This document shows positions 15,595 through 24,937 of a DNA stretch of 42,222 nucleotides, in pieces. This DNA comes from a bacterium. GTDB taxonomy: Bacteria > Myxococcota_A > UBA9160 > UBA6930. The translations under genes and the position numbers were made by a program. The DNA is taken from assembly GCA_024228115.1 (NCBI GenBank), contig JAAETT010000428.1:1-42222 (forward strand), in the 5' to 3' direction. The notes under the pieces are model-generated. The model did no database searches. It had not been told where the DNA came from and saw only the letters and a program-made list of their open reading frames with translations. How positions within the stretch are numbered: the stretch's first letter is position 1; the number at the start of each line of letters is the position of its first letter.

Positions 15595-16797
15595 GTGTTC
15601 CTCGATTTCTTCTACGAGCTCCGCGAAGAGGGCGTCCCGGTCGGGATGCAAGAGTGGATGATGCTGATGGAGGCCATGAAGAAGGGCCTCCACGGCTCGA
15701 ACCTTCGCCGCTTCTACAATCTCTCCCGTTCACTCCTCGTCAAGAGTGAGACCTACTTCGATGCCTTCGACCGGGTTTTCCTCCACGTTTTCGAGGGGGT
15801 AGAAGGGGAACTCCAGATCGAGGACGAGGTGTTGGAGTGGCTGAAGGATCCGAAGAACTTCCAGGAGCTGACCGAAGAGCAGAAGCAGATGCTCGAAATG
15901 CTGAACGGTGACGAGCTGATGCAGCAATTCCTCGAGCGCCTGGCCGAGCAGACCGAGCGCCACGATGGGGGCGGCAAGTGGGTGGGCACGGGCGGCCGCT
16001 CGCCCTTCGGTCACGGCGGCGAGCATCCGACCGGGATCCGTGTCGGGGGTCAGAGCCGCAACCGCTCCGCCATGAAGGTGGCCCAGGAGCGTCGCTTCCG
16101 GGACTACCGCACCGATGCTTCCCTCGACATCCGGCAGATCCAGATGGCCCTGCGCAGGCTTCGGCAGCTTACCCGGGTCGGCCCCGCAACCGAGCTCGAT
16201 CTCGAGAGCACCATCGACGAGACCTGCAAGAACGCCGGCGAGATCGAACTCGTGTTCGAACCGGAGAAGCGCAACAACGTACGCCTGCTCCTGCTCATGG
16301 ATGTGGGTGGAACGATGGATCCCTACTACGAGCCGGTGAGCCGCCTGTTGACCGCTCTTCACGAAGAGCGCGGGCTCCGCGAGTTCAAGGCCTACTACTT
16401 CCACAACTGCCCCTACGAGCTACTCGGCACGACGGCCGCCTTGCTGCGCCGGGACGCCATCCCTACGGGTGACGTGCTGCGCAAGCTCGACCCCCGCTGG
16501 AAGGTGATGATCGTGGGCGACGCAGCCATGCATCCCGCGGAGTTGATGGAAGAATTCGGCAACATCGACCCACGCAAGACGGCCGAAACCAGTGGAATCG
16601 ATTGGTTGCATCGCATCAACGATCATTTCGATCGGGCCGTCTGGCTGAATCCGGATCCCCAGGACGTCTGGAACCAGACTCACACGACGAACATCATTTC
16701 GAAGCTCTTCCCGATGTTCCATCTCTCGGTCGATGGCATTGCAGACGCCGTGCGGGCGCTGATTGGCGCCAAGACCCTGGGAGAGACGGTTCACTGA
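15595..16797 (+). CDS. CoxE-type VWA domain protein
   Basis: A 400-residue protein of the CoxE/VWA family that works with MoxR ATPases. Residues 1-130 are helical, rich in Glu and Met. A Gly-rich linker (about 122-150) precedes the VWA domain. The metal-ion site reads Asp236-Val-Gly-Gly-Thr240 in place of Asp-x-Ser-x-Ser; the Gly form is common in this subfamily. The GTG at 15595 gives the expected N-terminus. Its stop overlaps the start of the DUF4212 gene (TGATG), so the two are translated together. Confidence 0.85.
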   Translation: MFLDFFYELREEGVPVGMQEWMMLMEAMKKGLHGSNLRRFYNLSRSLLVKSETYFDAFDRVFLHVFEGVEGELQIEDEVLEWLKDPKNFQELTEEQKQMLEMLNGDELMQQFLERLAEQTERHDGGGKWVGTGGRSPFGHGGEHPTGIRVGGQSRNRSAMKVAQERRFRDYRTDASLDIRQIQMALRRLRQLTRVGPATELDLESTIDETCKNAGEIELVFEPEKRNNVRLLLLMDVGGTMDPYYEPVSRLLTALHEERGLREFKAYYFHNCPYELLGTTAALLRRDAIPTGDVLRKLDPRWKVMIVGDAAMHPAELMEEFGNIDPRKTAETSGIDWLHRINDHFDRAVWLNPDPQDVWNQTHTTNIISKLFPMFHLSVDGIADAVRALIGAKTLGETVH

Positions 16798-17087
16798 TGG
16801 CCGCCGATCCCAAGGGCTACTGGCGCGCCAACCTGCGCTTGATGGCGGGCTTGTTGGTCGTCTGGTTCTTCGTCTCCTACGGCCTCGGAATCCTCCTGGT
16901 CGAGCCGCTCAACCAGTTCAAGCTCGGCGGTTTCCCGTTGGGCTTCTGGTTCGCCCAACAGGGCTCGATCTACGCCTTCGTCGTGTTGATCGCCATTTAC
17001 GCGGTGGCGATGGATCGGCTCGATCGGCAATACGGTGTCGCTGAAAGCCCGCAAGACGGGCCCGGCCCGGCGCGCAGCGAGCCGTAG
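16797..17087 (+). CDS. DUF4212 small subunit of a sodium:solute symporter
   Basis: A 96-residue membrane protein with two hydrophobic helices (about residues 15-35 and 55-75), matching DUF4212, the small partner of VC_2705-type solute symporters. The Tyr-Trp-Arg-Ala-Asn-Leu-Arg opening and the Gly-Phe-Pro-Leu-Gly-Phe-Trp-Phe-Ala-Gln-Gln segment are family hallmarks. It overlaps the VWA stop by 1 bp and is followed after 26 bp by the large subunit. The C-terminal tail is hydrophilic. Confidence 0.88.
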   Translation: MAADPKGYWRANLRLMAGLLVVWFFVSYGLGILLVEPLNQFKLGGFPLGFWFAQQGSIYAFVVLIAIYAVAMDRLDRQYGVAESPQDGPGPARSEP

Positions 17088-17113
17088 GCGAGCGAAGAAA
17101 AAGAAGAAGAGAC

Positions 17114-18809
17114 ATGGACGTCCAGGGCTGGACCTATCTGTTCGTCGGGCTGACCTTTTCGCTCTACGTCGGGATCGCCGTCTGGAGCCGCGTGCGCTCC
17201 ACCGAAGGCTTCTATGTGGCCGGCCGCGGTGTGCCGGCCCTGGCCAATGGCATGGCGACCGGCGCCGATTGGATGAGCGCAGCCTCGTTCATTTCGATGG
17301 CCGGCCTCATTTCGTTCATGGGCTACACCGGCACCATCTACCTGATGGGCTGGACCGGGGGCTATGTGCTCCTGGCGCTGCTGTTGGCGCCGTATCTGCG
17401 CAAGTACGGCAAGTTCACCACCTCCGAATTCCTGGGGAGATCGTTACCACTCGCAGTTGGCACGGCTGGTCGGCGCCTTGTGCACGATCTTCATCTCCTT
17501 CACCTACATCGCTGGCCAGATGCGCGGCGTCGGGGTCGTGTTTTCGCGTTTCCTCGAGGTGGATGTGAACACCGGGGTGCTCCGGGGAATGGGCATCGTG
17601 CTCGTCTACGCCACGCTCGGTGGTATGCGCGGGATCACCTACACCCAGGTGGCCCAGTACTGCGTGTTGATCGTGGCGTATCTGATCCCCGCCGCTGCGA
17701 TCTCGTGGAAGATCACAGGCAACCCGATTCCCCAGCTCGGCTTCGGCGGCACCGTGTCCGAGGGGGCCAACGCCGGGCACTTCCTGCTCGAGACGCTCGA
17801 CGCCCTGCATCGCGATCTCGGCTTGCCGGAATACACGGGTGCATGGGTGCCAGGCAAGAAGAGCATGGTCGACGTCTTCGCCATCACCGGCGCGTTGATG
17901 GTAGGCACCGCTGGGCTACCCCATGTCTTGATCCGTTTCTATACGGTGCCGAGTGCGAGGGCTGCCCGCTGGAGTGCGCTCTGGGCGTTGGTCTTCATCT
18001 CGCTCCTGTATACGACGGCGCCCGCCATCTCGGCCTTTGCCCGCGTCAACCTGATCGAAGACCTGAACGGTGTGGCCTACGAAGACGTGCCCGAATGGTT
18101 CAGCAGCTGGGAAACCACCGGCCTGATCGGCTTCGAGGACAAGGATGGCGACGGACGCATCCGCTACAGCGGAGACCCGGAGACGAACGAGCTGCGGGTG
18201 GATCGCGATATCATGGTGCTCGCGAACCCGGAGATCGCACGATTGCCGGCCTGGATCGTGGCCCTGGTAGCGGCCGGCGGGCTGGCCGCCGCCCTCTCGA
18301 CGGCTGCCGGCTTGCTGCTCGTGATCTCGTCGGCGATCTCTCATGACATCGGCAAGAGCTGGCTCTGGCCTTCGATGAACGAGGCGAGGGAACTCCGGCT
18401 CGCCCGCGGTACGGCGGGCGTGGCGGTCGTCATCGCCGGCCTCTTTGGCATCTACCCACCGGGCTTCGTCGCCCAGGTCGTGGCCTTCGCATTCGGCCTG
18501 GCCGCCTCGAGCTTCTTTCCTGCGCTGGTGTTGGGAATCTTCACGACGAGCACGACGAAATGGGGCGCGATCTCCGGGATGCTCTCCGGAATCGGCTTCA
18601 CCGCCACGTACATCATCTGGTTCAAGTACATCGATCCGACGGCGGGGCCCGATGCCTGGTGGTGGGGCATCAGCCCCGAAGGCATCGGGAGCGTGGGAAT
18701 GTTGCTGAACTTTGCCGTGGCGCTGGCTGTCAGCCGCTTCACGGAACCACCGCCGGAGGACGTTCGTGCCCTGGTGGAGGAGATCCGCTTGCCGCGCCGC
18801 GCAACGTGA
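17114..18809 (+). pseudogene. Sodium:solute symporter large subunit (VC_2705/ActP type), one-base frameshift
   Basis: The protein should be about 564 residues with some 13 membrane helices, an importer of small carboxylates such as acetate. Frame 17114 reads well up to Glu-Phe-Leu-Gly near 17437; the family sequence then continues in another frame from Gly-Asp-Arg-Tyr at about 17436 to the stop at 18809. One extra base lies at about 17435-17438, beside a GGGG run. The rest is intact, including Ala-Gly-Gln-Met-Arg-Gly-Val-Gly and an acidic DKDGDGRI loop between helices that looks like an EF-hand and recurs in this subfamily. A sequencing error or a very recent mutation is most likely, because no other decay is visible. 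A purine-rich GAAGAAGAG lies before the ATG. Confidence 0.85.
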
Positions 18810-19768
18810 GCGCGGTTCCGGTGCACCCGGTCCGACGAGTACCGGGGCCCGGGTGGGCCCTGGGAACCGTCGCCCTGGGCCTTGCCGGCGCAACCGCACT
18901 GGGTCGGATGGGCGGGATTTCCTGGCCCCTCGATCTGCTGAGCCATTTCCCTCTCCAGCTTGGCCTGGCCGCGCTCGGGCTGGCATGCATCGCGGCGGCC
19001 CGCGGTGCCGTGCTTTGGATGCTCGTGGCCGCCGCGGTCGTCTTGGCAAACGCCATGACGCTACGAATGCCAGCCGGTGAGGAGGCCCCTGCGGGTGCAG
19101 CCAGGTTGCGCGTGGCGATGGCCAACCTGTCTCTCACCAATCGGAATGGCTTCCTGCCCGACGCCTTGATGGCGGGCCGGGATCCGGACGTGCTGGGCTT
19201 CGCGGAGGTGAACGCCCGCTGGGTTGCCGACCTCGACGCGGCGCTGCAGAGCCACCCCCACCGGTTGGTGGCTTCCCGGGAGCACCATTTCGGCATCGCG
19301 CTCTACAGTCGGCTTCCCTTCGAAAGCAGCGAAACGCGTTTGCTAGGTGGCGACCCACATCATCCCGCACTCCTGGCTCGCGTGCGGGTCGCTGGAAAAC
19401 CCGTGCAGCTGATGGTGGCGCATCCCCATCCACCGCTGACGGCCTTCGTTGCCAGTCTTCGAGACCGACAGCTCGCGGAGTTGTCGCGCATCCGCCAGGA
19501 GAAGCCGGGGCCCTTCGTGCTCCTCGGCGATCTGAATGCCACGCCATGGTCCCAGGCCTTCGCTCGGTTGCTGCATTCCTCGGGCCTGCGGGATTCTCGT
19601 GCGGGCCACGGCCAGCAGGCAACCTGGCCCGCTTCGCTCGGCCTCATGGGGCTTCCTCTCGACCACATCTTGATCAGCTCGGACTGGATCGTGACCCGGC
19701 GGAACGTGGGTGTCGGCGTCGGCTCGGACCATCGCCCGGTCTTTGCCGAGCTGTCGTTCCGACCCTGA
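18806..19768 (+). CDS. Endonuclease/exonuclease/phosphatase family protein with N-terminal membrane helices
   Basis: A 320-residue protein with three hydrophobic segments in residues 15-85, then an EEP domain. Catalytic residues are Glu134 (Phe-Ala-Glu-Val-Asn), His206, Asp242 and Asn244 in Gly-Asp-Leu-Asn-Ala, Asp286-His287, and the final Ser307-Asp308-His309. The layout matches the YafD-like (COG3021) membrane-anchored group; the substrate, nucleic acid or phospholipid/inositol phosphate, is unknown. The GTG at 18806 overlaps the symporter stop by 4 bp (GTGA), so it is coupled to that gene. Confidence 0.82.
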   Translation: MSAVPVHPVRRVPGPGWALGTVALGLAGATALGRMGGISWPLDLLSHFPLQLGLAALGLACIAAARGAVLWMLVAAAVVLANAMTLRMPAGEEAPAGAARLRVAMANLSLTNRNGFLPDALMAGRDPDVLGFAEVNARWVADLDAALQSHPHRLVASREHHFGIALYSRLPFESSETRLLGGDPHHPALLARVRVAGKPVQLMVAHPHPPLTAFVASLRDRQLAELSRIRQEKPGPFVLLGDLNATPWSQAFARLLHSSGLRDSRAGHGQQATWPASLGLMGLPLDHILISSDWIVTRRNVGVGVGSDHRPVFAELSFRP

Positions 19769-19771
19769 GAG

Positions 19772-20149
19772 CTAAGCCTCCGGGTCTTGTTGAAGCTCGA
19801 CCGTGTTTCCGGCGGGATCGCTGAACCACACGATGCGGCCAGCGCCTTCGCCCATCGCGGCGCTGAGGGTGATGCCGTTGGATGTCAGTTCGCTCTCGGC
19901 GCTGGCCAGGTCGTCGACGAAATAGGAGACGTGCGGGCCGAGCGGTGCGCCGGGGCTTCCGTCGTAGGGCGCGTCGATCACGTGGACCTGGCCATTCGGG
20001 AGTTGGAGCCAACAGCCACCGATCGCCTTCTCGATGAACTCCGGTCGGGGGCTGGTCTCGATGCCGAGGAGTTGCGTGTAGAAGACACGGGTCTCTTCCC
20101 ACTTTCCCTGGCAATTGATGGCGGCGTGGTTGAGGCGGGTGATCTTCAT
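19772..20149 (-). CDS. Glyoxalase/VOC family protein
   Basis: A 125-residue single VOC fold. The first half begins with the typical Asn-His-Ala-Ala strand (His8) and a Phe-Tyr-x-x-Leu-Leu-Gly helix; the second has Pro-His-Val-Ser-Tyr-Phe-Val-Asp-Asp and ends with Asp-Pro-Ala-Gly-Asn-Thr-Val-Glu-Leu. His and Glu metal ligands appear retained. GGAGGA precedes the ATG. It is convergent, 3 bp apart, with the EEP gene. Substrate unknown. Confidence 0.85.
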   Translation of the reverse strand: MKITRLNHAAINCQGKWEETRVFYTQLLGIETSPRPEFIEKAIGGCWLQLPNGQVHVIDAPYDGSPGAPLGPHVSYFVDDLASAESELTSNGITLSAAMGEGAGRIVWFSDPAGNTVELQQDPEA

Positions 20150-20248
20150 GGGTCCTCCGTCCCCTTGGGGATCGTCGGGGCGGGCGAATTGCCGAAAGAA
20201 GGCCGGTCGGAGGCTTGGGGAGGGGCCGCCGGCGCCGGGCTGGAATCA

Positions 20249-20265
20249 TGGTAGGTTGTCTACCA
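20249..20265. promoter_or_regulatory. Inverted repeat TGGTAG-N5-CTACCA, operator candidate
   Basis: A perfect 6-bp inverted repeat with a 5-bp spacer lies between the divergent VOC and small exported protein genes, 47 bp before the latter's ATG. Its size suits a TetR- or GntR-type repressor site. No regulator gene adjoins it. Confidence 0.35.
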
Positions 20266-20311
20266 CGCTTCCAGGCTGTCTGATGAGAATCGACCGCAGG
20301 AGAACAGATCC

Positions 20312-20560
20312 ATGCCGCGTCCGCGCCATTCCCTTCGCACGCTTCTCTGCTCGGTCGTCGTGGCTCTCTCGTTGGTCGCCGCCGGTAGCCCCGCGCTGGC
20401 CCACGATCATGATTCGACTCGCTCCGGCCACCCGCTTCGAATCGTTGCCTATGTGTTGCACCCCGTCGGCGTCATCCTGGATACGCTGATCCTGAAGCCG
20501 GCCCACTGGCTCGGCTCCATCGAGCCGATCTCCACCCTGGTTGGTCACGACGAGGACTGA
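20312..20560 (+). CDS. Small exported protein of unknown function
   Basis: An 82-residue protein with a signal peptide: Arg-rich start, hydrophobic core at about 10-24 and an Ala-Leu-Ala cleavage site near residue 30. The short mature part starts His-Asp-His-Asp and contains an amphipathic stretch with Val-Leu-His-Pro-Val-Gly, which may sit on the membrane. I recall similar short proteins from deltaproteobacterial genomes, but no function. AGGAG lies before the ATG. It is followed after 92 bp by lptC, with a separate promoter between them. Confidence 0.6.
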   Translation: MPRPRHSLRTLLCSVVVALSLVAAGSPALAHDHDSTRSGHPLRIVAYVLHPVGVILDTLILKPAHWLGSIEPISTLVGHDED

Positions 20561-20617
20561 GCGGGGCCGGCCCCCGAGGCCGCGCCGACCCCTTCACTCC
20601 GCCCTCATCTGAGCTGG

Positions 20618-20645
20618 TTGCTGCCAGCCTCAGTGCGGGTAATAT
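20618..20645 (+). promoter_or_regulatory. Leaderless-type promoter of the lptC-lptA-lptB operon
   Basis: TTGCTG at 20618-20623 is 16 bp from TAATAT at 20640-20645, an AT-rich island in GC-rich DNA. Transcription would start near 20652, adjacent to the ATG at 20653. No Shine-Dalgarno precedes that ATG. Confidence 0.45.
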
Positions 20646-20652
20646 CTGCAAA

Positions 20653-21219
20653 ATGAGTGCCAAAAGCTGGGGGATGCGGCGCGGGCGTGGGCCCCAGAGG
20701 CTGGTTTCAGCTCTTGCCCAAGCTGCTGCGGCCACCGGTTGGCTTCTGCTCCTGGCTGGGATCGCTGCTGCTGATGAAGACAAACGCACCCTCGATCTCG
20801 AGGGCATGACGTACGTCTCCAGCCATGGCGCGTTCAACGAGTTGGTGCTCGATGCCGAGCAGGCCAACATCAAGCCCGCGGATGACACGGCCCTTCTCGC
20901 GGGCGTGCACGTCATCCTGGCTTCGGCTGTTGCCGGTCCGCGGGGTCGCGGGGGGCTCGATATGACCTGCGATACGGGAACCGTGTTTCTGGATAGCGGA
21001 GATTTCGTCGCCGAAGGCGATGTGCGGGGCACGACCGGCGACGGCCGGCGCTTCCGTACGACCCGGCTCCGCTACAACCATGAGAAGGGACTGGTCATCA
21101 CGGATGTACCGGTCTCGATCCGAGACAGGGCCGGAACCTATCGCGGAGGTGGGTTCCAGTATTGGGTTCGCGAGAACCGCTTCAAGCTTTCGGGCGGAGC
21201 ATCGGTGGTAGCGCAATGA
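20653..21219 (+). CDS. lptC: LPS export protein LptC
   Basis: A 188-residue LptC-type protein that passes lipopolysaccharide from the LptBFG transporter to LptA in the periplasm. A hydrophobic segment at about residues 25-40 serves as anchor or signal. The beta-jellyroll shows the family pattern: an Asp-Thr-Gly strand, a Gly-Asp-Val-x-Gly turn, then Thr-Asp-Val-Pro-Val and a final Leu-Ser-Gly-Gly strand. It starts a run of overlapping genes: its stop overlaps lptA by 4 bp. If the leaderless start is wrong, ATG 20674 is the next candidate. Confidence 0.82.
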   Translation: MSAKSWGMRRGRGPQRLVSALAQAAAATGWLLLLAGIAAADEDKRTLDLEGMTYVSSHGAFNELVLDAEQANIKPADDTALLAGVHVILASAVAGPRGRGGLDMTCDTGTVFLDSGDFVAEGDVRGTTGDGRRFRTTRLRYNHEKGLVITDVPVSIRDRAGTYRGGGFQYWVRENRFKLSGGASVVAQ

Positions 21220-22208
21220 AGGACGGGGTAATGATGCAGCGATACGGGACCATGCGATGGTTAGGCGTGTTATTGGTGCTTGGCCTGGCCATGCCGGCGG
21301 CCGCGGAGGTTGCGATTGGCGTCGCGGCGTTCGAGCGGGTCGCGGCGCGGGGGCAGGTCGTGCCTGATGTGGCGACAAGATTGGCCCAGCGCCTCGGAAC
21401 CCGGGGTGTCGACAAAGTGGTCGGACCGTCCGAGATGGGCGTGGCACCGGTCTCGGAGCCGTCCTCCCAAGATGTCGCGGGTTGGGCGAAGGGCGCTGGC
21501 GTCGCGGCTGTGGTCGTCGGCAAGACCACGCGCCTCGGCCGATCTCTCTCGGTCGATGCACGGCTCTACGATTCGGGGGGCAATCTACTCGGCGGTCCGC
21601 TGGTCGAGGAAGTCACCCGCGTCGAGGATCTCGGCCGGGCGATCGAAGCCCTTGCGGACCAGGTCGTCGAACGGGTCGGGGAGGGCGATTCCGGGCCGCC
21701 CCAGGTCGCAAGCCAGCCCCCGGGCGCGGCCGCACCGGAGGCGTCTTCCAGCAGCGACAGCGGAGGACGCTACTCCGACAAGAGTCCGATTTCGATCAAG
21801 GCCGATCAGCTCGAATCCCTGAGTGATGGCGATCGCCGCAAGTTCGTCTTCCGCGGGAACGTACGTGCGGTGCAGGACGATCTGATCGTCAACTCCAGGA
21901 AGATGGTGGCGTTCTATCCGCCCGGAAGCAGTTCGCCGGATCGCATGATCGCCACAGGCCGGGTACGCCTCGAGCAGACCGATCGCGTTGCCCATTGCAA
22001 GAAGGCCGTGTTCTTCCGCTCCGACCAGCGGGTGGAATGCACGGGCACGCTTGCTGTGCTGGAGCAGGGCTGCGACCGGGTTCGGGGCGAGAAGATCATC
22101 TTCCATCTCGATACGGAAGTGATGCACGTCGAGGGCGCTGCGGATGTCCAGATTCGACCCGACGAGCCTGGCTGCAGTAGCGGGCAGGTCGCCGGGGGCG
22201 GCCAATGA
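21216..22208 (+). CDS. lptA: LptA/OstA-domain protein with extra N-terminal TolB_N-like domain
   Basis: A 330-residue exported protein. A signal peptide ends at about residue 30 (Ala-Ala-Ala). Residues 31-155 look like the N-terminal TolB/FlgO-type alpha-beta domain: Val-Ala-Ile-Gly-Val-Ala-Ala-Phe, then a Leu-Ala-Gln-Arg-Leu helix and a Gly-Val-Ala-Ala-Val-Val-Val-Gly strand. A Pro/Ala/Ser-rich linker (156-187) leads to the OstA/LptA domain at about 188-320, which would form the LPS-carrying periplasmic bridge. Ordinary LptA is some 170-200 residues and lacks the first domain. It overlaps lptC and lptB by 4 bp on each side. Confidence 0.82.
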   Translation: MKDGVMMQRYGTMRWLGVLLVLGLAMPAAAEVAIGVAAFERVAARGQVVPDVATRLAQRLGTRGVDKVVGPSEMGVAPVSEPSSQDVAGWAKGAGVAAVVVGKTTRLGRSLSVDARLYDSGGNLLGGPLVEEVTRVEDLGRAIEALADQVVERVGEGDSGPPQVASQPPGAAAPEASSSSDSGGRYSDKSPISIKADQLESLSDGDRRKFVFRGNVRAVQDDLIVNSRKMVAFYPPGSSSPDRMIATGRVRLEQTDRVAHCKKAVFFRSDQRVECTGTLAVLEQGCDRVRGEKIIFHLDTEVMHVEGAADVQIRPDEPGCSSGQVAGGGQ

Positions 22209-22936
22209 CGGGAACCCGGATCACGACCCAGGGGATCACCAAGCGCTACGGCGACCGGAATGTGGTGGATGGGCTCGATCTGGACATCGGTCCGGGTGAG
22301 ATCGTGGGGCTCCTCGGGCCGAACGGTGCGGGCAAGACGACCACGTTCAACATGATCGTGGGTGGTATCCGGCCGACTGCGGGCAGGGTGATCCTTGGCA
22401 AGCAGGACGTGACCGACCTCCCGATGTTCCAGCGGGCACGCCTGGGTGTGGTGTATCTACCCCAGGAACCCTCGGTCTTTCGAAAACTCTCGGTTGCAGA
22501 CAACGTGAACGCGATCTTGGAGACGGTCGAATCGGAATCGTCCCGGCGCCGGGAACGCCTGGAACAACTGCTGTCAGAGCTCGGGATTGCCGATAAGGCT
22601 GGGCAGCGGGCGGACTCGCTCTCCGGCGGTGAACGGCGGCGAGTGGAGATTGCCCGGGCCCTGGTCCTGGATCCGAAATTCCTGTTGCTGGACGAGCCGT
22701 TCACGGGGATCGACCCGATCGCCGTGATCGACATCCAGAAAATCATCGAGCAGCTCAAGATGCGAGGCATTGGCATCGTGATTACCGAACACAAGGTCCG
22801 AGAGACGCTCGAGATCTGTGATCGCGCCTACATCATCAAAGACGGCCGGATCATCCGGCACGGAACGCCCGACGAGATTGCAAGCGACCCCGAGATTCGC
22901 GAGATCTACCTGGGCGAGAACTTCCAGCTCCGTTAG
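22205..22936 (+). CDS. lptB: LPS export ABC transporter ATP-binding protein LptB
   Basis: A 243-residue ABC ATPase that powers LPS extraction with LptF/LptG, which are not in this window. Walker A GPNGAGKT is at 38-45, the signature LSGGE at 139-143, Walker B ending Asp163-Glu164, and the H-loop His196 in Thr-Glu-His-Lys. The Pro-Phe-Thr-Gly-Ile-Asp-Pro-Ile-Ala stretch after Walker B is diagnostic of LptB. It overlaps lptA by 4 bp and is followed after 23 bp by rpoN. Confidence 0.95.
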   Translation: MTGTRITTQGITKRYGDRNVVDGLDLDIGPGEIVGLLGPNGAGKTTTFNMIVGGIRPTAGRVILGKQDVTDLPMFQRARLGVVYLPQEPSVFRKLSVADNVNAILETVESESSRRRERLEQLLSELGIADKAGQRADSLSGGERRRVEIARALVLDPKFLLLDEPFTGIDPIAVIDIQKIIEQLKMRGIGIVITEHKVRETLEICDRAYIIKDGRIIRHGTPDEIASDPEIREIYLGENFQLR

Positions 22937-22959
22937 GCGCCAGGGGAACCGCTGAACCC

Positions 22960-24420
<1,461 letters not shown>

Positions 24421-24449
24421 CCTCGCCGCCGCACGCTCGGGAGACTCCC

Positions 24450-24911
24450 ATGAAGATCATGGACATCCTCGTCAAGGACGCCGTGATCCTGGACATCGAA
24501 TCGCAAGAGAAGGACGCGGTTCTTCTCGAGCTTGCCAAACGGCTGGCAGCGGCAGAGCCCGTGCTCGATGAGGAACGCCTGCACAAGGTTCTCGTCGAGC
24601 GAGAGGCGCTCCAGAGCACGGGCATCGGGGACGGGGTGGCCATTCCCCACGGCAAGCTTGCCGGCCTTTCCCGACTGGTGGCCTCCTTCGCTCGCAGCAA
24701 GGCCGGAGTGGATTTCCAATCCATCGACGGCCAGAAAACCCATTTGTTCTTCCTCCTGGTGGTACCGGAGCACTCCGGGGGCCAGCACCTGAAGGCACTG
24801 GCCCGCATTTCACGATTCTTCCGGGACGCCTCGTTTCGCAAGGCGCTCGAGGAGGCCTCGACCACGGAGGATGTCCTCCAGGCGATCGAGGAAGAGGACG
24901 GCAAGTTCTGA
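24450..24911 (+). CDS. ptsN: PTS IIA-like nitrogen regulatory protein PtsN
   Basis: A 153-residue EIIA-Ntr/fructose-type domain that takes phosphate from HPr-like proteins and regulates rather than transports. The phosphorylated His67 lies in Val-Ala-Ile-Pro-His-Gly-Lys, and the Gly-Gln-His-Leu-Lys-Ala-Leu-Ala segment is present. GGGAGA precedes the ATG. It is followed after 26 bp by hprK. Confidence 0.9.
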   Translation: MKIMDILVKDAVILDIESQEKDAVLLELAKRLAAAEPVLDEERLHKVLVEREALQSTGIGDGVAIPHGKLAGLSRLVASFARSKAGVDFQSIDGQKTHLFFLLVVPEHSGGQHLKALARISRFFRDASFRKALEEASTTEDVLQAIEEEDGKF

Positions 24912-24937
24912 GCGGCGAAGGCGCTGGCTCGGCGAAC

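Noticed and set aside
17432-17442. Programmed frameshift in the symporter
   Set aside because: A +1 shift is needed; no slippery heptamer, shifty stop or stimulating structure was recognised.
20563-20574. GGGGCCGGCCCC palindrome after the small exported protein as a terminator
   Set aside because: No loop and no U-run; such GC palindromes arise by chance in this base composition.
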